Numbered from the stretch's first letter, positions 17,312 to 27,435 are shown. The stretch: 64,000 nucleotides of DNA from Hassallia byssoidea VB512170 (GCF_000817785.2 NZ_JTCM02000012.1:42349-106348), one strand, 5' to 3'. Notes: generated by a model not told the origin, from the letters alone. Translations and numbers: made by a program.

Positions 17312-19372
17312 ATGAATAATGACGTTTTAATTATCGGTGGCGGCGTTATTGGTTTAGCGATCGCCATTGAACTAAAATTGCGAAGTTGCAATGTTACCGT
17401 ACTTTGCCGCGACTTTAAAGCTGCCGCAACCCACGCAGCTGCCGGGATGTTAGCACCAGATGCCGAAAACATCTCAGGTGAGGCGATGCAGTCTTTGTGT
17501 AGGCGATCGCGTCGTTTATATCCAGACTGGACACGCAAACTAGAAGACCTTACAGGCTTAAATACTGGTTACTCATCTTGCGGCATTTTAGCACCGATTT
17601 ATGGGGAAGGGGGACTCCTTGGAGACAAGGAGACAAGGAGACAAGGAGGACAAGGAGGACAAGGGGGAATTATTCCTACTTCTTTATTTTCCCCATCCCC
17701 CCACTCCCCACTCCCTACTCCCTACTCCCCCTCCTCGTCTGCTTACTGGTTAGATAAAGAGGCAATTCATCAATATCAGCCGGGATTGGCAGATGAAGTA
17801 GTTGGCGGGTGGTGGTATCCTGAAGATGGGCAAGTAGATAATAGAGCTTTAGCGCGGGTATTGTGGACAGCAGCAGAGTCCCTTGGCGTTGAACTCAAAG
17901 AAGGCGTTACAGTTGAAGCTATTGAACAGCAGCAAGGGCAAGTTTTAGGTGTACAAACTAACGCTGGGCTGATTCGTGCTGAACAGTATGTTTTAGCCGG
18001 GGGTGCTTGGTCGAATGAATTGTTACCCTTACCCGTGCGTCCGAAAAAAGGGCAAATGCTGAGTTTGCGAGTGCCAGAATTTACTTCACAATTGCCTTTA
18101 AAACGGATTTTGTACGGACAAGATATTTACATCGTACCAAGGCGCGATACCTGCGGCACACTTCGTGAACGCCGGATTATCTTAGGCGCAACTAGCGAAG
18201 ATGTTGGCTTCACTCCTCACAACACCCCAGCCGGCATATCATACTTGCTACAAGCAGCTATCCGCCTATATCCGCAATTACAAGATTATCCGATTGAGGA
18301 ATTATGGTGGGGATTTCGCCCTGCTACCCCCGATGAATTACCTATTATTGGCACTAGTCACTGTAAAAATTTGACACTAGCTACTGGTCATTACCGTAAT
18401 GGTATTCTGCTGGCGCCGATAACAGCGGCATTGATAGCCGATTTAATTTGCGAACAAAAATCAGACTCGCTGCTAACTCAATTCAACTATTCGCGATTTC
18501 TCGCTAAGTCATCTACTACCACTTCAATGCTTACCCACTTCCCACTTCCCACTCCCCCCCTCCTCCCCTCCCCCCCTCTTGATTCACCCCTGATTATTGC
18601 TGGCAAAACTTTTCAATCTCGGTTGATGACGGGAACTGGTAAATATCGCAGCGTTGAGGAAATGCAGCAAAGTATCATCGCTAGCGGATGCCAAATTGTG
18701 ACTGTTGCGGTGCGACGAGTACAAACTAAAGCGCCAGGACATGAAAATTTAGCTGAAGCACTCGATTGGACAAAAATCTGGATGTTGCCGAATACCGCAG
18801 GTTGTCAAACCGCAGAAGAGGCGATTCGCGTTGCCCGTTTGGGACGGGAAATGGCAAAGCTATTAGGACAGGAAGATAATAATTTTGTCAAGTTGGAAGT
18901 GATACCCGATGCGAAATATTTACTTCCAGATCCAATCGGGACGCTGCAAGCGGCAGAACAACTGGTGAAAGAAGGTTTTGCTGTATTGCCTTATATCAAC
19001 GCTGACCCAATGTTAGCGAAACGTTTGGAAGAAGCCGGCTGTGCAACTGTGATGCCTTTGGCTTCACCGATTGGATCTGGACAAGGGCTGAAAACAACGG
19101 CGAATATTCAAATCATTATTGAAAATGCTGGTGTGCCGGTGGTGGTGGATGCGGGAATTGGATCGCCTTCAGAGGCAGCGCAGGCGATGGAAATGGGCGC
19201 AGATGCTTTGTTGATTAATAGCGCGATCGCTCTTTCTCAAAACCCCGCAGCAATGGCGCAGGCGATGAATATGGCTGCATACGCTGGTCGTCTGGCATAT
19301 CTTGCCGGCAGAATGCCCATTAAAAATTATGCCAGTGCTAGTTCACCCCTTCAGGGGACAATCACTAGCTAG
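17312..19372 (+). CDS. thiO/thiG: Bifunctional glycine oxidase ThiO / thiazole synthase ThiG
   Basis: 686 residues. ThiO (about 1-395) oxidises glycine to dehydroglycine: Rossmann [15 protein letters not shown] at the N-terminus, [12 protein letters not shown], and [16 protein letters not shown] near its end. ThiG (about 427-686) builds the thiazole phosphate of thiamine: [19 protein letters not shown], the lysine in [17 protein letters not shown] that forms the imine with DXP, and [20 protein letters not shown]. The fusion is typical of cyanobacteria. Two repeat-derived pieces are translated: residues about 103-143 in ThiO ([16 protein letters not shown] then Pro/Ser) and a Pro-rich linker at 408-425 between the two enzymes. 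Both keep the frame. In ThiG the usual TVALRR block reads TVAVRRV. Confidence 0.95.
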   Translation: MNNDVLIIGGGVIGLAIAIELKLRSCNVTVLCRDFKAAATHAAAGMLAPDAENISGEAMQSLCRRSRRLYPDWTRKLEDLTGLNTGYSSCGILAPIYGEGGLLGDKETRRQGGQGGQGGIIPTSLFSPSPHSPLPTPYSPSSSAYWLDKEAIHQYQPGLADEVVGGWWYPEDGQVDNRALARVLWTAAESLGVELKEGVTVEAIEQQQGQVLGVQTNAGLIRAEQYVLAGGAWSNELLPLPVRPKKGQMLSLRVPEFTSQLPLKRILYGQDIYIVPRRDTCGTLRERRIILGATSEDVGFTPHNTPAGISYLLQAAIRLYPQLQDYPIEELWWGFRPATPDELPIIGTSHCKNLTLATGHYRNGILLAPITAALIADLICEQKSDSLLTQFNYSRFLAKSSTTTSMLTHFPLPTPPLLPSPPLDSPLIIAGKTFQSRLMTGTGKYRSVEEMQQSIIASGCQIVTVAVRRVQTKAPGHENLAEALDWTKIWMLPNTAGCQTAEEAIRVARLGREMAKLLGQEDNNFVKLEVIPDAKYLLPDPIGTLQAAEQLVKEGFAVLPYINADPMLAKRLEEAGCATVMPLASPIGSGQGLKTTANIQIIIENAGVPVVVDAGIGSPSEAAQAMEMGADALLINSAIALSQNPAAMAQAMNMAAYAGRLAYLAGRMPIKNYASASSPLQGTITS
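17611..17735. repeat. In-frame composite repeat inside thiO
   Basis: GACAAGGAG/GACAAGGGG nonamers (17621-17666) are followed after a short spacer by CCCCACTCCC/CCCTACTCCC heptamers (17693-17734). This is the same block order as at 1859 and 26578. A further CCCACTTCCC tract at 18537-18582 encodes the linker to ThiG. Confidence 0.9.
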
Positions 19373-19543
19373 GGACGCTTGGGTTGGGGAGAGACAAATT
19401 AATTTCCCCACAAGAATGCAAAACTCATAAGTATAAGAGAAATAAGAATTATTAAGAAATGTAAAGATTTATATCAAAAGTGAAAAGTAAAATCTTAAAC
19501 TTCTGTAACATTAAATAAACAAACACAAAGTAGGAATCAATTC

Positions 19544-19723
19544 ATGCCGTACACAACAGAAGAAGGCGGTCGTCTGAATAATTTTGCCCGTGAACCAAAG
19601 GTATATCAAGCAGAACCTCCCAGCGACGGACAAAAGCGCAACTATATTTTTCTGGGAATTGCCGCTACAGTTTTGGTTGGGGGCTTGATTTTCGTAGCCT
19701 TCTCTGTTTCCAGTGTGGCTTGA
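19544..19723 (+). CDS. psb34: Psb34-type photosystem II assembly protein (ssl1498 family)
   Basis: 59 residues. It starts MPYTTEEGGRLNNFAREPK and continues VYQAEPP, then one transmembrane helix (about residues 34-56, ending FVAFSVSSVA). The conserved N-terminus and single helix match the Hlip-like Psb34/ssl1498 family, which binds photosystem II assembly intermediates in the thylakoid membrane near CP47. A TAGGA Shine-Dalgarno lies about ten bases before the ATG. The gene stands alone between thiO/thiG and the decayed asparagine synthetase. Confidence 0.85.
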   Translation: MPYTTEEGGRLNNFAREPKVYQAEPPSDGQKRNYIFLGIAATVLVGGLIFVAFSVSSVA

Positions 19724-20025
19724 TAAACGGTTTTTTTGACAGTAGCCTACATTTTCAGCTTGCATAAATGAAGTTGCAAGCGTACTCTACACAAAACTTA
19801 ATTTTTAGGCTTTTTCGGGTTCCCAATTTTTGAGGAACCTAATTTTTTGGGCAAATAGTACTTGACAGATTGACAAAGTAATGCATATAAAAAGAGCGAT
19901 CGCTATCTCAAATATTAGCGAAGATAAACTTTCTTGCGGAAGCTTTGAGAAATTCAGCTAACAAATAGCTTCGACTGTAGTTTGTTGGTGTAGCAGTCGC
20001 AGCAATAGCTTGATTTACTCGATAT

Positions 20026-21398
20026 CCTTGGGAAGTGCAGCACAAAGGAAAAGTCTTTTTGAATAGCATCGTGCAAGTAATATTTTTCAGCATTGTAATA
20101 TCGTTCAAAGAACACTTTATACAATCTCACCCAAGGAGTGCAAACCACTCTCCGTGAGATAAAGGATTTTTCTTACGTTTGATAATGTAGTTTGGTAACT
20201 CTTGTTTGAAAGCTTCTCGCAAGCACCACTTTTCGACTTTATCTTTAACTTTCCAGTCATGTTCTATACTTAAAGCTAATTGCACAACTTCACCATCTAA
20301 AAAAGGTACTCGTGTTTCCACATTAAATGCCATACTGCACCGATCAACTCTTTGCAATTCAGTGCGGTGTAGGTTCATCAATTTGTGCAAAAATAATTGT
20401 TGCAGTTCGGTTTCGGAAATATTTAGTGCGTACATATCATAACCACCAAAGAGTTCGTCGCTACCGTCTCCTCCTAATACAACTTTGATATTTGCTGCAT
20501 GAATTCTTCGATACAACTCAGTGGTTATGACTGCATTGATAATATCCCCATACTCGGTTAATTCCGAGATAGCGATCGCAGCTTTTACATGAGATAGTTT
20601 TAAATCATTTTTTTCCAAAATAATAACAATCTGTTTTATGCCTTTTTGCCGACAAAACTGTTGAGATATCTCAAAGTCTTCACTGTTGTCAGTGCCAATT
20701 GTGAAGGCACTTGATTTGGGTGAAATTTAATCGCTTGACTTAAAACAATTCAACTATCTAATCCACCACTGTATATAACACCAACAGGCAAATCAGTATT
20801 AACCCGTTTTTTGACTGCATTAATAACAGTGTCATGAAGTTGTAATATAAACTCCGATAATTTCCAGTTTTTATTATTATATTCAGGAACAAAGTAACGT
20901 TTGGGTTCTCCCGTTTGAGATTTCCAATGTCCGGGGGGAAGAACTTTAATTTTTTGGTTTAAAAATGTTAGCGCTTTTAACTCCGAAGCTATGTAAAGTA
21001 AGTTATGATTTTCAACATAATATAAAGGTACAATACCAATGCGATCGCGAGCGTAAAATATGCGATTTTATTTAATATCGATAATTACAAATGCAAACTG
21101 ACCTTCAAAAAGGTGTAAACATTCTTCTTTATACTCCTCAAATGCATGAAGAACAGTTTCCGTATCGCTTTCTGTTTTGAATTGGTATTTACTTTGTAGC
21201 TTATCCTTAATTTCTGGAAAGTTAAATATTTCACCGTTAAAAACAATTAACTTATCACCACTTTGATTAAATATAGGTTGTATAGCTTGTTCTCTATCAA
21301 CTATTTTCAAACGCTGAGTTCCAGCTAAAACTAATTCGTTACTATAAGTTTCTGTAACTTATCCTCGCGATTTGATTGCCTCCATCATCAGTAAAAAT
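20026..21398 (-). pseudogene. asnB: Asparagine synthetase (glutamine-hydrolysing), multiply broken
   Basis: Reading the minus strand, fragments of one AsnB-like protein appear in order in different frames: the glutaminase part (LAGTQRLKIVDREQAIQP, then GEIFNFPEIKDKL and FEGQFAFVIID), the middle (LKALTFLNQKIKVLPPGHW), the ATP-binding SGGLDS followed at once by a TGA, then KVVLGGDGSDELFGGYDMYA, MAFNVETRVPFLDGEVV and a final VRLYKVFFERYYNAEKYY. There are at least three stops and several frameshifts, and the initial MCGI is not seen. It is clearly inactive. AsnB homologues also occur in peptide natural-product clusters, but no such neighbours remain. Confidence 0.85.
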
Positions 21399-21451
21399 GG
21401 GATATTGATGTCTGAGCGGTTACTTGGAAATATAGTTAAGAAGCTATTAAT

Positions 21452-21658
21452 TTATTTAACAAAGTGTTCATTTATTGCTTCATTAACAAAATTTTCTTGT
21501 CGGTTGCGAATAAATTCATGAGTAGCGCCAATAATAGCATCAGAACTAGTTATTTTATTAATTTGACTCATAAACTCATCGACCTGACAGCGATATTGCT
21601 GGAAATCTTGCTTTATATATTGATTGAAATTTGAGTAATAATCGGTGAGATCTCTCAT
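21452..21658 (-). CDS. Small hypothetical protein
   Basis: 68 residues, acidic and helical (MRDLTDYYSNFNQYIKQ... ending NEAINEHFVK), not recognised. It lies just upstream of the dead asnB on the same strand and may have been its operon partner, or may itself be a remnant. No signal peptide, membrane helix or cysteine motif. Confidence 0.4.
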   Translation of the reverse strand: MRDLTDYYSNFNQYIKQDFQQYRCQVDEFMSQINKITSSDAIIGATHEFIRNRQENFVNEAINEHFVK

Positions 21659-22210
21659 CTTTTAAGAACTTGATAACCCCAAGCAGGGTAACAACGAGAA
21701 ATCGCAAGTGTCAATAAATGTACGTATAAGTTTACATTTGTTAAATTACATACTTTAATAGTGCGGTTACCACTACCGCTAACAAAAGTCTGAATACAAT
21801 ACGTCGGGTTCTTCAGTCGTCGGGAGGATGCTACTTTAACCTCTTACCAGTGCTAGCATTATCTATAATTCATAGTTGAGAATTTTTTCAATGCGTAAAT
21901 TAGAGTAAATTTCCTATTTGCTAAACGGAATTTTATACTTTGAATTTTGTCCGATTGGGGAGAAGACATCGGTAATAATTCTTTTTCTAGTCTCCAGCAA
22001 AGAGTTTCTAATCCCTAATCCAAGCGTCCCTAATTCCTAGTTCCCGATTTATCCTGAACAGAGTCACAACCGCTTGAAAATCATAGTCATAGCTAGACTT
22101 TTAGGCTGCTTGCATAGACTCCACCCCGTAAGGAGTGGACAGTGCTAAAAACGGTCTTTGCCGCAAGGAACTGTCTGTGATGTAAACTGTGTTTTGGCTA
22201 TGACGCCTCG
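21659..22210. other. Intergenic, nothing clear
   Basis: About 550 AT-rich bases without a convincing gene. A small hairpin-like segment, CTCCACCCCGTAAGGAG, lies at 22119-22135. The promoter of the TPR gene is expected here. Confidence 0.4.
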
Positions 22211-24418
22211 ATGAGCGTGAATGATACTGCACACACCAATAATTCAGCCTGGAATCGGCAAGTATATCACCGTCTGAAACTTGCCCTTAGTCTTCGCTTG
22301 CGACGACAAATCTTTTTGGCGGTATGTGATGATTTAAACCTGAGAAATCAGGTTGCAGCTCGTTTGCATTCAACTTTGGCTTATCCGGTTGGACAAGTGC
22401 TATATCAGCCAACAGATTGGCAAGAAAGCAGCACACCAGCTTATCCGCGATTAGTGACATTGCGGTTGAATTTGAGCGACCCCAATCCGATCGCGCAGAT
22501 AAATCAATGGTTAACTAATTATCCACCGCCAATTGTTGGAGCATCAAAAGACTCACCTGGACGATCTTTGCCAATTCCGGCATTTCAAATTGTCGGAGTA
22601 GAGCAGTTAACCAGACAACCAGTAGCAGTACAACGTTTATTTTTACATTATCTGCGCTTAACCGAGCAGCATTTATCTCTCCAAGAATCGAATCGATTCT
22701 TAGAATCGAGTTTGTTATTGTGGGTACCGCGTCCTTGGTTACACGCTATCCAGCAGTCAGCACCGCAATTTTGGCGTTGTCGTACTGGTGTATTTATGTT
22801 TGCCGGCGAACCCACCCCGACGACGCAAAATCAAACTTCTCCAGAACGTTTATCCAGTTCGAGAAGTTTGGATTTAGTCAGTTTTGAGGATGCGATTGTT
22901 GAAGAATCAGTTACGCAAAGAGAAATCGCACAAGCAGCTGACAATAATTTAAATTTCCCGGAAGATTTCGATTTTCAGACAGAAACCCCAGTTAGTCGCG
23001 GACATAAACCGCCAGAAGTTCCTCAACCAAAATCGGAATTATTCATTGCTGCGACACCAAAGGAAGAGACAGATACATCCAGCCAAAGTGATATTTCATT
23101 GCCGCCGAGTTTGCCTCATGTTAGCAAAGAGTTAAGCGAGTTAGTACTGGCAACAATTAATAATGAAATTGCTGAAGAAGATGATAGTTTGCAACCTCAG
23201 CAAATGCTTTTGGAAATTGAGGAGTTACACTCACGACCAGAAGCGAATGAGGAACTAGCAGCAGCTTATCATCGCTTAGGAAATTTATATCGGATTCGCA
23301 TTGAGCAAGGACAGTCAACGTTAGAAAACTTGATGGTAGCAATTGTTGCTTATCAGGAGGCTATTACTCATGACGAAACCTCACCCCAAGTACCAGATAT
23401 TTTAAATGACTTAGGTACACTTTACTGGATGCTGTACCGCACACCTCCCAATTCTGAGGAGGGACAAGCTTATATAGAACAGGGAATTAAATTTTATCAG
23501 TTAGCTTTAAACATGATTGCGCCCCAAACACACCCGGATACTTATGCACGGGTGCAAAATAATTTGGGGACAGCTTATGGTGATTTAGCTCGTTTTTCTA
23601 ATCCCTCAGAAAGCTGGTTGCAAGCGGTTTCAGCTTACAGTGAGGCTTTGCGCTATCGTACAGCGGAAATGGAGCCGTTGAAGTATGCTGCTTGTCAGAA
23701 TAATTTAGGTACTGCTTATTGGCATTTGGCACAATATAATCAACCGGTGGTGCATTTGAAGAAGGCGATCGCATCTTACAACGAAGCGTTAGCTCTTTAC
23801 AGCAGCGACAACGAACCGCTCAAATATGGGATGATTCAAAATAACATCGGCACTGCTAACTGGAATCTGGCACAATATGAAAATCCGGCAGAAAATTTAC
23901 AACAGGCGATCGCTGCCTACAACGAAGCTTTAAAATATCGTACACCTGCTAACGTTCCCACAGCAGCAGCCGCTACCCAAAATAATCTTGGTACCGCTTA
24001 TTGGCATTTGGCAAATCTATCTCAAACAACAAGAGACGCGCGGCACAAGTTTCTTAAACTTTGCATCACCGCATACGAAGAAGCCCTTGCGCTTGCTCAT
24101 TCACTGAATGGTGTACCTCTAAGTTTTGATATCTTTGCTACTCACAATAACTTAGGACTAGCACATTATCAACTAGCAATAGACCAGTATTTTACTGACG
24201 ATAAAGCAATTCGTTCTCAACACTTAGAAGCCGCTTTAGATAATCATTTGCAAGCTTTAAATGGTTTTAGCAAACAACCAGAAGCTTATCAAACAACTTT
24301 CAATTATGTGGTGAAAACAGTTCGCGCATTCCACAATGAATTAGGAATACAAGGACAAAATCTTGCCTTATCTAAAGTTCCAGGTCAGTTGTTGCCAGAA
24401 ATTTTATCAAAGTTGTAA
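22211..24418 (+). CDS. TPR-repeat protein
   Basis: 735 residues, no signal peptide. The N-terminal ~200 residues look like a degenerate NTPase-like module (RRQIFLAVCDDLNLRNQVAARL, ending in LLLWVPRPWLHAIQQSAPQFWRCRTGVF) followed by an acidic, poorly ordered linker (about 210-310). The C-terminal half holds at least six TPR-type units with the recurring NNLGTAYWHLAQY / AIAAYNEALKYRTP pattern. TPR arrays bind partner proteins. The gene is probably a cytosolic scaffold; no partner is evident. The stop codon is followed directly by a GGTAATT array. Confidence 0.75.
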   Translation: MSVNDTAHTNNSAWNRQVYHRLKLALSLRLRRQIFLAVCDDLNLRNQVAARLHSTLAYPVGQVLYQPTDWQESSTPAYPRLVTLRLNLSDPNPIAQINQWLTNYPPPIVGASKDSPGRSLPIPAFQIVGVEQLTRQPVAVQRLFLHYLRLTEQHLSLQESNRFLESSLLLWVPRPWLHAIQQSAPQFWRCRTGVFMFAGEPTPTTQNQTSPERLSSSRSLDLVSFEDAIVEESVTQREIAQAADNNLNFPEDFDFQTETPVSRGHKPPEVPQPKSELFIAATPKEETDTSSQSDISLPPSLPHVSKELSELVLATINNEIAEEDDSLQPQQMLLEIEELHSRPEANEELAAAYHRLGNLYRIRIEQGQSTLENLMVAIVAYQEAITHDETSPQVPDILNDLGTLYWMLYRTPPNSEEGQAYIEQGIKFYQLALNMIAPQTHPDTYARVQNNLGTAYGDLARFSNPSESWLQAVSAYSEALRYRTAEMEPLKYAACQNNLGTAYWHLAQYNQPVVHLKKAIASYNEALALYSSDNEPLKYGMIQNNIGTANWNLAQYENPAENLQQAIAAYNEALKYRTPANVPTAAAATQNNLGTAYWHLANLSQTTRDARHKFLKLCITAYEEALALAHSLNGVPLSFDIFATHNNLGLAHYQLAIDQYFTDDKAIRSQHLEAALDNHLQALNGFSKQPEAYQTTFNYVVKTVRAFHNELGIQGQNLALSKVPGQLLPEILSKL

Positions 24419-24645
24419 ATTGGTAATGGGTAATTGGTAATTGGTAATTGGTAATTGGTAATTGGTAATTGGGAAAAAGGGCATTGGGCAATAGGCTTTT
24501 CCCCTTTACCCTCTTCAAATCCCCATTACCCACTACCCATTACCCATGCCCCATTACCCATGCCCTATGCCCCATGCCCCATGCCCCATGCCCCATTACC
24601 CATTACCAATTCCCCATTCCCCATTACCCACTACCAGTTTCCCAT
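24418..24645. repeat. Inverted heptamer arrays TTGGTAA and CCCATTA/CCCATGC
   Basis: TTGGTAA units (24419-24470), a GGGCATTGGGC link, then a long CCCATTA/CCCATGC/CCCATTC block to about 24645. The second block runs into the 3' end of the next gene on the minus strand and supplies its stop codon. Confidence 0.9.
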
Positions 24646-25514
24646 TCTTCATTACTATCTGAATTGATAGCAGAAAATAGTGATGAATAATCAGCAGTAG
24701 CTAATGACATTTTCATCGCCATTTGCAAAATTTCCCGCACACCTTCGATACTGCTGACATTCAAACCGACTGATTTTGCTTCATCGATAAATAAATCTGT
24801 GTCTTTGAGCAAGTGTTTTGTCGGAAAATTGGGATTGGCATAATTGCCATCTAGCATCCGTTGCAGCTTTTTGTCAAATGTTGGCGCGTAAAGCGAACTG
24901 TCTCGCAGTATTTGCATAAACAAGTCCACATCGACACCGTAACGCTGAACGAAACCGAGACTCACAGCAAAGCTGGTAGTTAAAGAAGCAATTAGTTGAT
25001 TTAGCGCTAATTTGAGTGCAGAAGCGGTTCCCACCGAACCTACATGTATAGGTTCTGAACCAAAATGTTGTAATAACTGTAAATAGCGTTGATATTGTTC
25101 GCGGTAAGCGCCTACCATGACAATCAGTTTGCCATCTGTTGCTTCGGGAATGCTACCTAAAACGGGTGCTTCTAAATACTCTCCGCCTGCGTTAACTACT
25201 GAATCTCTAATTTCTTTGCTTTCAGAAGGAGTAATTGTCCCCATTTGAATGACGGTGCGCCCAGCCAGAGTTCGCCAAGAAGTATCTGAAAGCAGTACAC
25301 TATAAATTGCTCCCGCATTGGTGAGCATGAGAATTACACAATCAGCAGCGCGAATTGCGTGGCGGGGATGTGTTGCAATTTCAGCCCCAGCTGCTTGTAA
25401 TGGTGCTAATTTTTCTGGGCTGCGGTTGTAGGCGATTAGCTGTATATTTGCTGCTAATAACCTTTGAGCCATAGGTAGCCCCATTAATCCAGTTCCCAGA
25501 AATGCCACCTTCAT
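24624..25514 (-). CDS. NAD(P)-dependent beta-hydroxyacid dehydrogenase (3-hydroxyisobutyrate dehydrogenase family)
   Basis: 296 residues. N-terminal Rossmann motif FLGTGLMGLPMAQRLL (residues 5-20) with GxGxxG, then the family signature around EAPVLGSIPEATDGKLIVMVGA, and the catalytic lysine region GTASALKLALNQLIASL. Such enzymes oxidise 3-hydroxyacids or reduce semialdehydes such as glyoxylate and succinic semialdehyde in the cytosol; the exact substrate is not readable. The last residues (EEWETGSG) and the stop are encoded by heptamer repeats, so the native C-terminus has been altered by a few residues. Confidence 0.85.
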   Translation of the reverse strand: MKVAFLGTGLMGLPMAQRLLAANIQLIAYNRSPEKLAPLQAAGAEIATHPRHAIRAADCVILMLTNAGAIYSVLLSDTSWRTLAGRTVIQMGTITPSESKEIRDSVVNAGGEYLEAPVLGSIPEATDGKLIVMVGAYREQYQRYLQLLQHFGSEPIHVGSVGTASALKLALNQLIASLTTSFAVSLGFVQRYGVDVDLFMQILRDSSLYAPTFDKKLQRMLDGNYANPNFPTKHLLKDTDLFIDEAKSVGLNVSSIEGVREILQMAMKMSLATADYSSLFSAINSDSNEEWETGSG

Positions 25515-25631
25515 TATTATTCTTCCTTTCGCACACGCGATCGCTTTTCAATAAAACCGAAAGCTAATAGCTATTAGCTATTAGCTGATTTCCCGATAAG
25601 CTTGAAGATACTCAAGCTTCAGTTAAGATGA

Positions 25632-25727
25632 TTAGCCACCAGCAGCAAAAGTAGCCATAATCAAAACTGAAAGTAAAATACCGGGGGTAAGTAGTGTCAC
25701 TAGCATTAACAAATCATGAGTAGACAT
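25632..25727 (-). CDS. Very small single-helix membrane protein (31 aa)
   Basis: Begins MSTHDLLMLVTLLTPGILLS and ends VLIMATFAAGG. It is almost wholly one hydrophobic helix, the size and look of the small subunits of thylakoid complexes, but it matches none I can name with confidence. No strong Shine-Dalgarno. It is flanked on both sides by larger minus-strand genes with gaps of more than 100 bases. Confidence 0.5.
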   Translation of the reverse strand: MSTHDLLMLVTLLTPGILLSVLIMATFAAGG

Positions 25728-25832
25728 AATTTTTACTTGTTGAATGTTTTTGTCTTAACTGCAATCACTGTTATGGTAGACTATCTATCCAAAAGGCTGT
25801 ATTAATATAGTTTTAACTTTTTAGATTTATTA

Positions 25833-26008
25833 GGGAATTGGGCATTGGGCAATGGGCATGGGGCATTGGGCATTGGGCATTTATCCCCCTTGTCTTCCTT
25901 GTCCCCCTTGTCTCCCTTGTCCTCCTTGTCCTCCTTGTCCTCCTTGTCCTCCTTGTCCTCCTTGTCTCCCTTGTCCCCCCAGTCCCTAGTCCCCATTCCC
26001 CAGTCCCT
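25833..26008. repeat. GGGCATT heptamers, CCTTGTCCT nonamers, CCCCAGT heptamers
   Basis: GGGAATTGGGCATT-type units (25833-25880), about ten CCTCCTTGT/CCCCCTTGT nonamers (25885-25977), then CCCCAGT/CCCTAGT units that run into the 3' end of the midA-like gene and provide its stop. Confidence 0.9.
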
Positions 26009-27365
26009 TCAATGGTTGAGAAATTTCTGCTTCTTTGAGTCCTTTGCTTTGAACTAAGACACCAAAGCCACCCAATCCCATAGGATCTAAAAGCTGGTGT
26101 AGTGCATCGCGTCGTTGCAGCATCTGAGAAATAGGTTGCTGTTGATGAGAGAGGTTAGCGATGCGTAAACCTAACCCCAATGCCATCAAAAACAATCCCT
26201 GCTGGGTAAAACCGACTTTTTGCAAACCAGAGCGATCGCCTGATTTTTCCAAAGCGGTAAAATCAACATGAGCCGTGATGTCTTGTCGTCCAATGTTTAT
26301 ATAAGGGTTGTTATGGTGTCGATGCTGATAGTAACACTGTAAAGTTCCTTGCGATCGCCTGGGGTTATAGTAACGATTGGCAGGATAGCCATAATCTATT
26401 GTTAACAGATACCCGCGCTTCAATCGGTCTGCCACTATACTCAGCCAGTCTACAGCCGCTAAATTAATTTCACTACGGTAGCCATCTGCATAACCACTTT
26501 GAGCAAAATCTATTCCTAATAAATCAAAATATTCAGCTATTTTCTCAGATGAAAGTTCGCCAATTACCTCGACAAATGGGGAAGTGGGGGATGAGGGGGA
26601 TGGGGGAGACAAGGGGGATGAGGGAGACAAGGGGGATGAGGGAGATGAAAAAGAAATTCCCCCAAGTCGTCCACCTTGTCCTCCTTGTCCTCCTTGTCCT
26701 CTTTGTCCCCTTGTCTCCCACTCCTCCACTCCCCCCCTCTCCCCCTCTCCCCGCCTTGTTACATAAATTTCTCGCAGTTGCCCTGCTTCTAAGGTAAACT
26801 GATGCACTGGCAAGGCATCCACTAATTCGTTAGAAAAAAAGCAGCCAGTGATTGATAATGGCGGTATATCCTCTAAATTGCACCAGCGTAAAGGAAAATC
26901 TTGCAAGCGTTGCTGTTGTTCTTGTCTTAAGGCGAGAGACTTCTCTACAATCACGTACTCTAATGAGGCAAAAAAGTCAGCAAGTTCCCGTCTTGGCGCG
27001 TGCGAAGGGTGGGAAACTTGCTGACCCGAAGGGTCAAGGTATTGCTGTTGTAAATAGTTAAGAATATCTGCTGCTAATAATCCTTGACCTGCTCCCATTT
27101 CTACTAGAGTAAATGGTTTTGGTTGCCCTAAAATTTCCCACATCTGAACAAATTGTTCAGCTAGCAACTCGCCAAAGTCACCACCAAGGTGAACGGAGGT
27201 GAAAAAATCACCTTGTTTTCCCAGGTTGACTGCTTTGGTGGAATAATAGCCGTGTTCTGGATGATACAGCGCTATGTCCATATATTCGGCAAAACTAATT
27301 CGCCGGTGGGGACTTGAGGCAATACGCGAGCTGATGATTTCACACAACGCTGGATTAGAATCCAT
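25986..27365 (-). CDS. MidA/NDUFAF7-family SAM-dependent methyltransferase with repeat inserts
   Basis: 459 residues. The fold signature is clear: ISFAEYMDIALYHPEHGYYS, GDFFTSVHLGGDFGELLAEQ, the SAM site LVEMGAGQGLLAADIL, SNELVDALPVHQF and LTIDYGYPANRYY. In mitochondria the family methylates an arginine of the complex I 49-kDa subunit; in bacteria the substrate is not settled. The homologue of that subunit, NdhH, is encoded in this same window. Residues about 205-262 are an in-frame repeat translation ([14 protein letters not shown] then Ser/Pro). A second odd insert at about 112-127 comes from a hairpin. The C-terminal GLGNGD and stop come from another array. Core motifs are intact. Confidence 0.88.
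   Translation of the reverse strand: MDSNPALCEIISSRIASSPHRRISFAEYMDIALYHPEHGYYSTKAVNLGKQGDFFTSVHLGGDFGELLAEQFVQMWEILGQPKPFTLVEMGAGQGLLAADILNYLQQQYLDPSGQQVSHPSHAPRRELADFFASLEYVIVEKSLALRQEQQQRLQDFPLRWCNLEDIPPLSITGCFFSNELVDALPVHQFTLEAGQLREIYVTRRGEGERGGVEEWETRGQRGQGGQGGQGGRLGGISFSSPSSPLSPSSPLSPPSPSSPTSPFVEVIGELSSEKIAEYFDLLGIDFAQSGYADGYRSEINLAAVDWLSIVADRLKRGYLLTIDYGYPANRYYNPRRSQGTLQCYYQHRHHNNPYINIGRQDITAHVDFTALEKSGDRSGLQKVGFTQQGLFLMALGLGLRIANLSHQQQPISQMLQRRDALHQLLDPMGLGGFGVLVQSKGLKEAEISQPLKGLGNGD
26578..26757. repeat. In-frame composite repeat inside the midA-like gene
   Basis: Plus strand: GGGGGATGAGG/GAGACAAGG units (26587-26645), a short spacer, CCTCCTTGT nonamers (26668-26715) and CCCCCTCT/CCCACTCC units to 26755. 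There are no stops in the gene's frame over roughly 60 codons. Confidence 0.9.
26982..27040. repeat. Hairpin insert inside the midA-like gene
   Basis: GCAAGTTCCC (26983) and GGGAAACTTGC (27010) form arms of an imperfect hairpin, followed by GACCCGAAGGGTC, a second small palindrome. It is translated in frame as part of SGQQVSHPSHAPRRELADF, a segment that does not look like native family sequence. Confidence 0.6.
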
Positions 27366-27435
27366 ACTGGAAGGGCGACTGGGGATTAGTAGTTTATATC
27401 ATTAATTTTGATAGGTTGTGAAAGTTCGCGCATTA

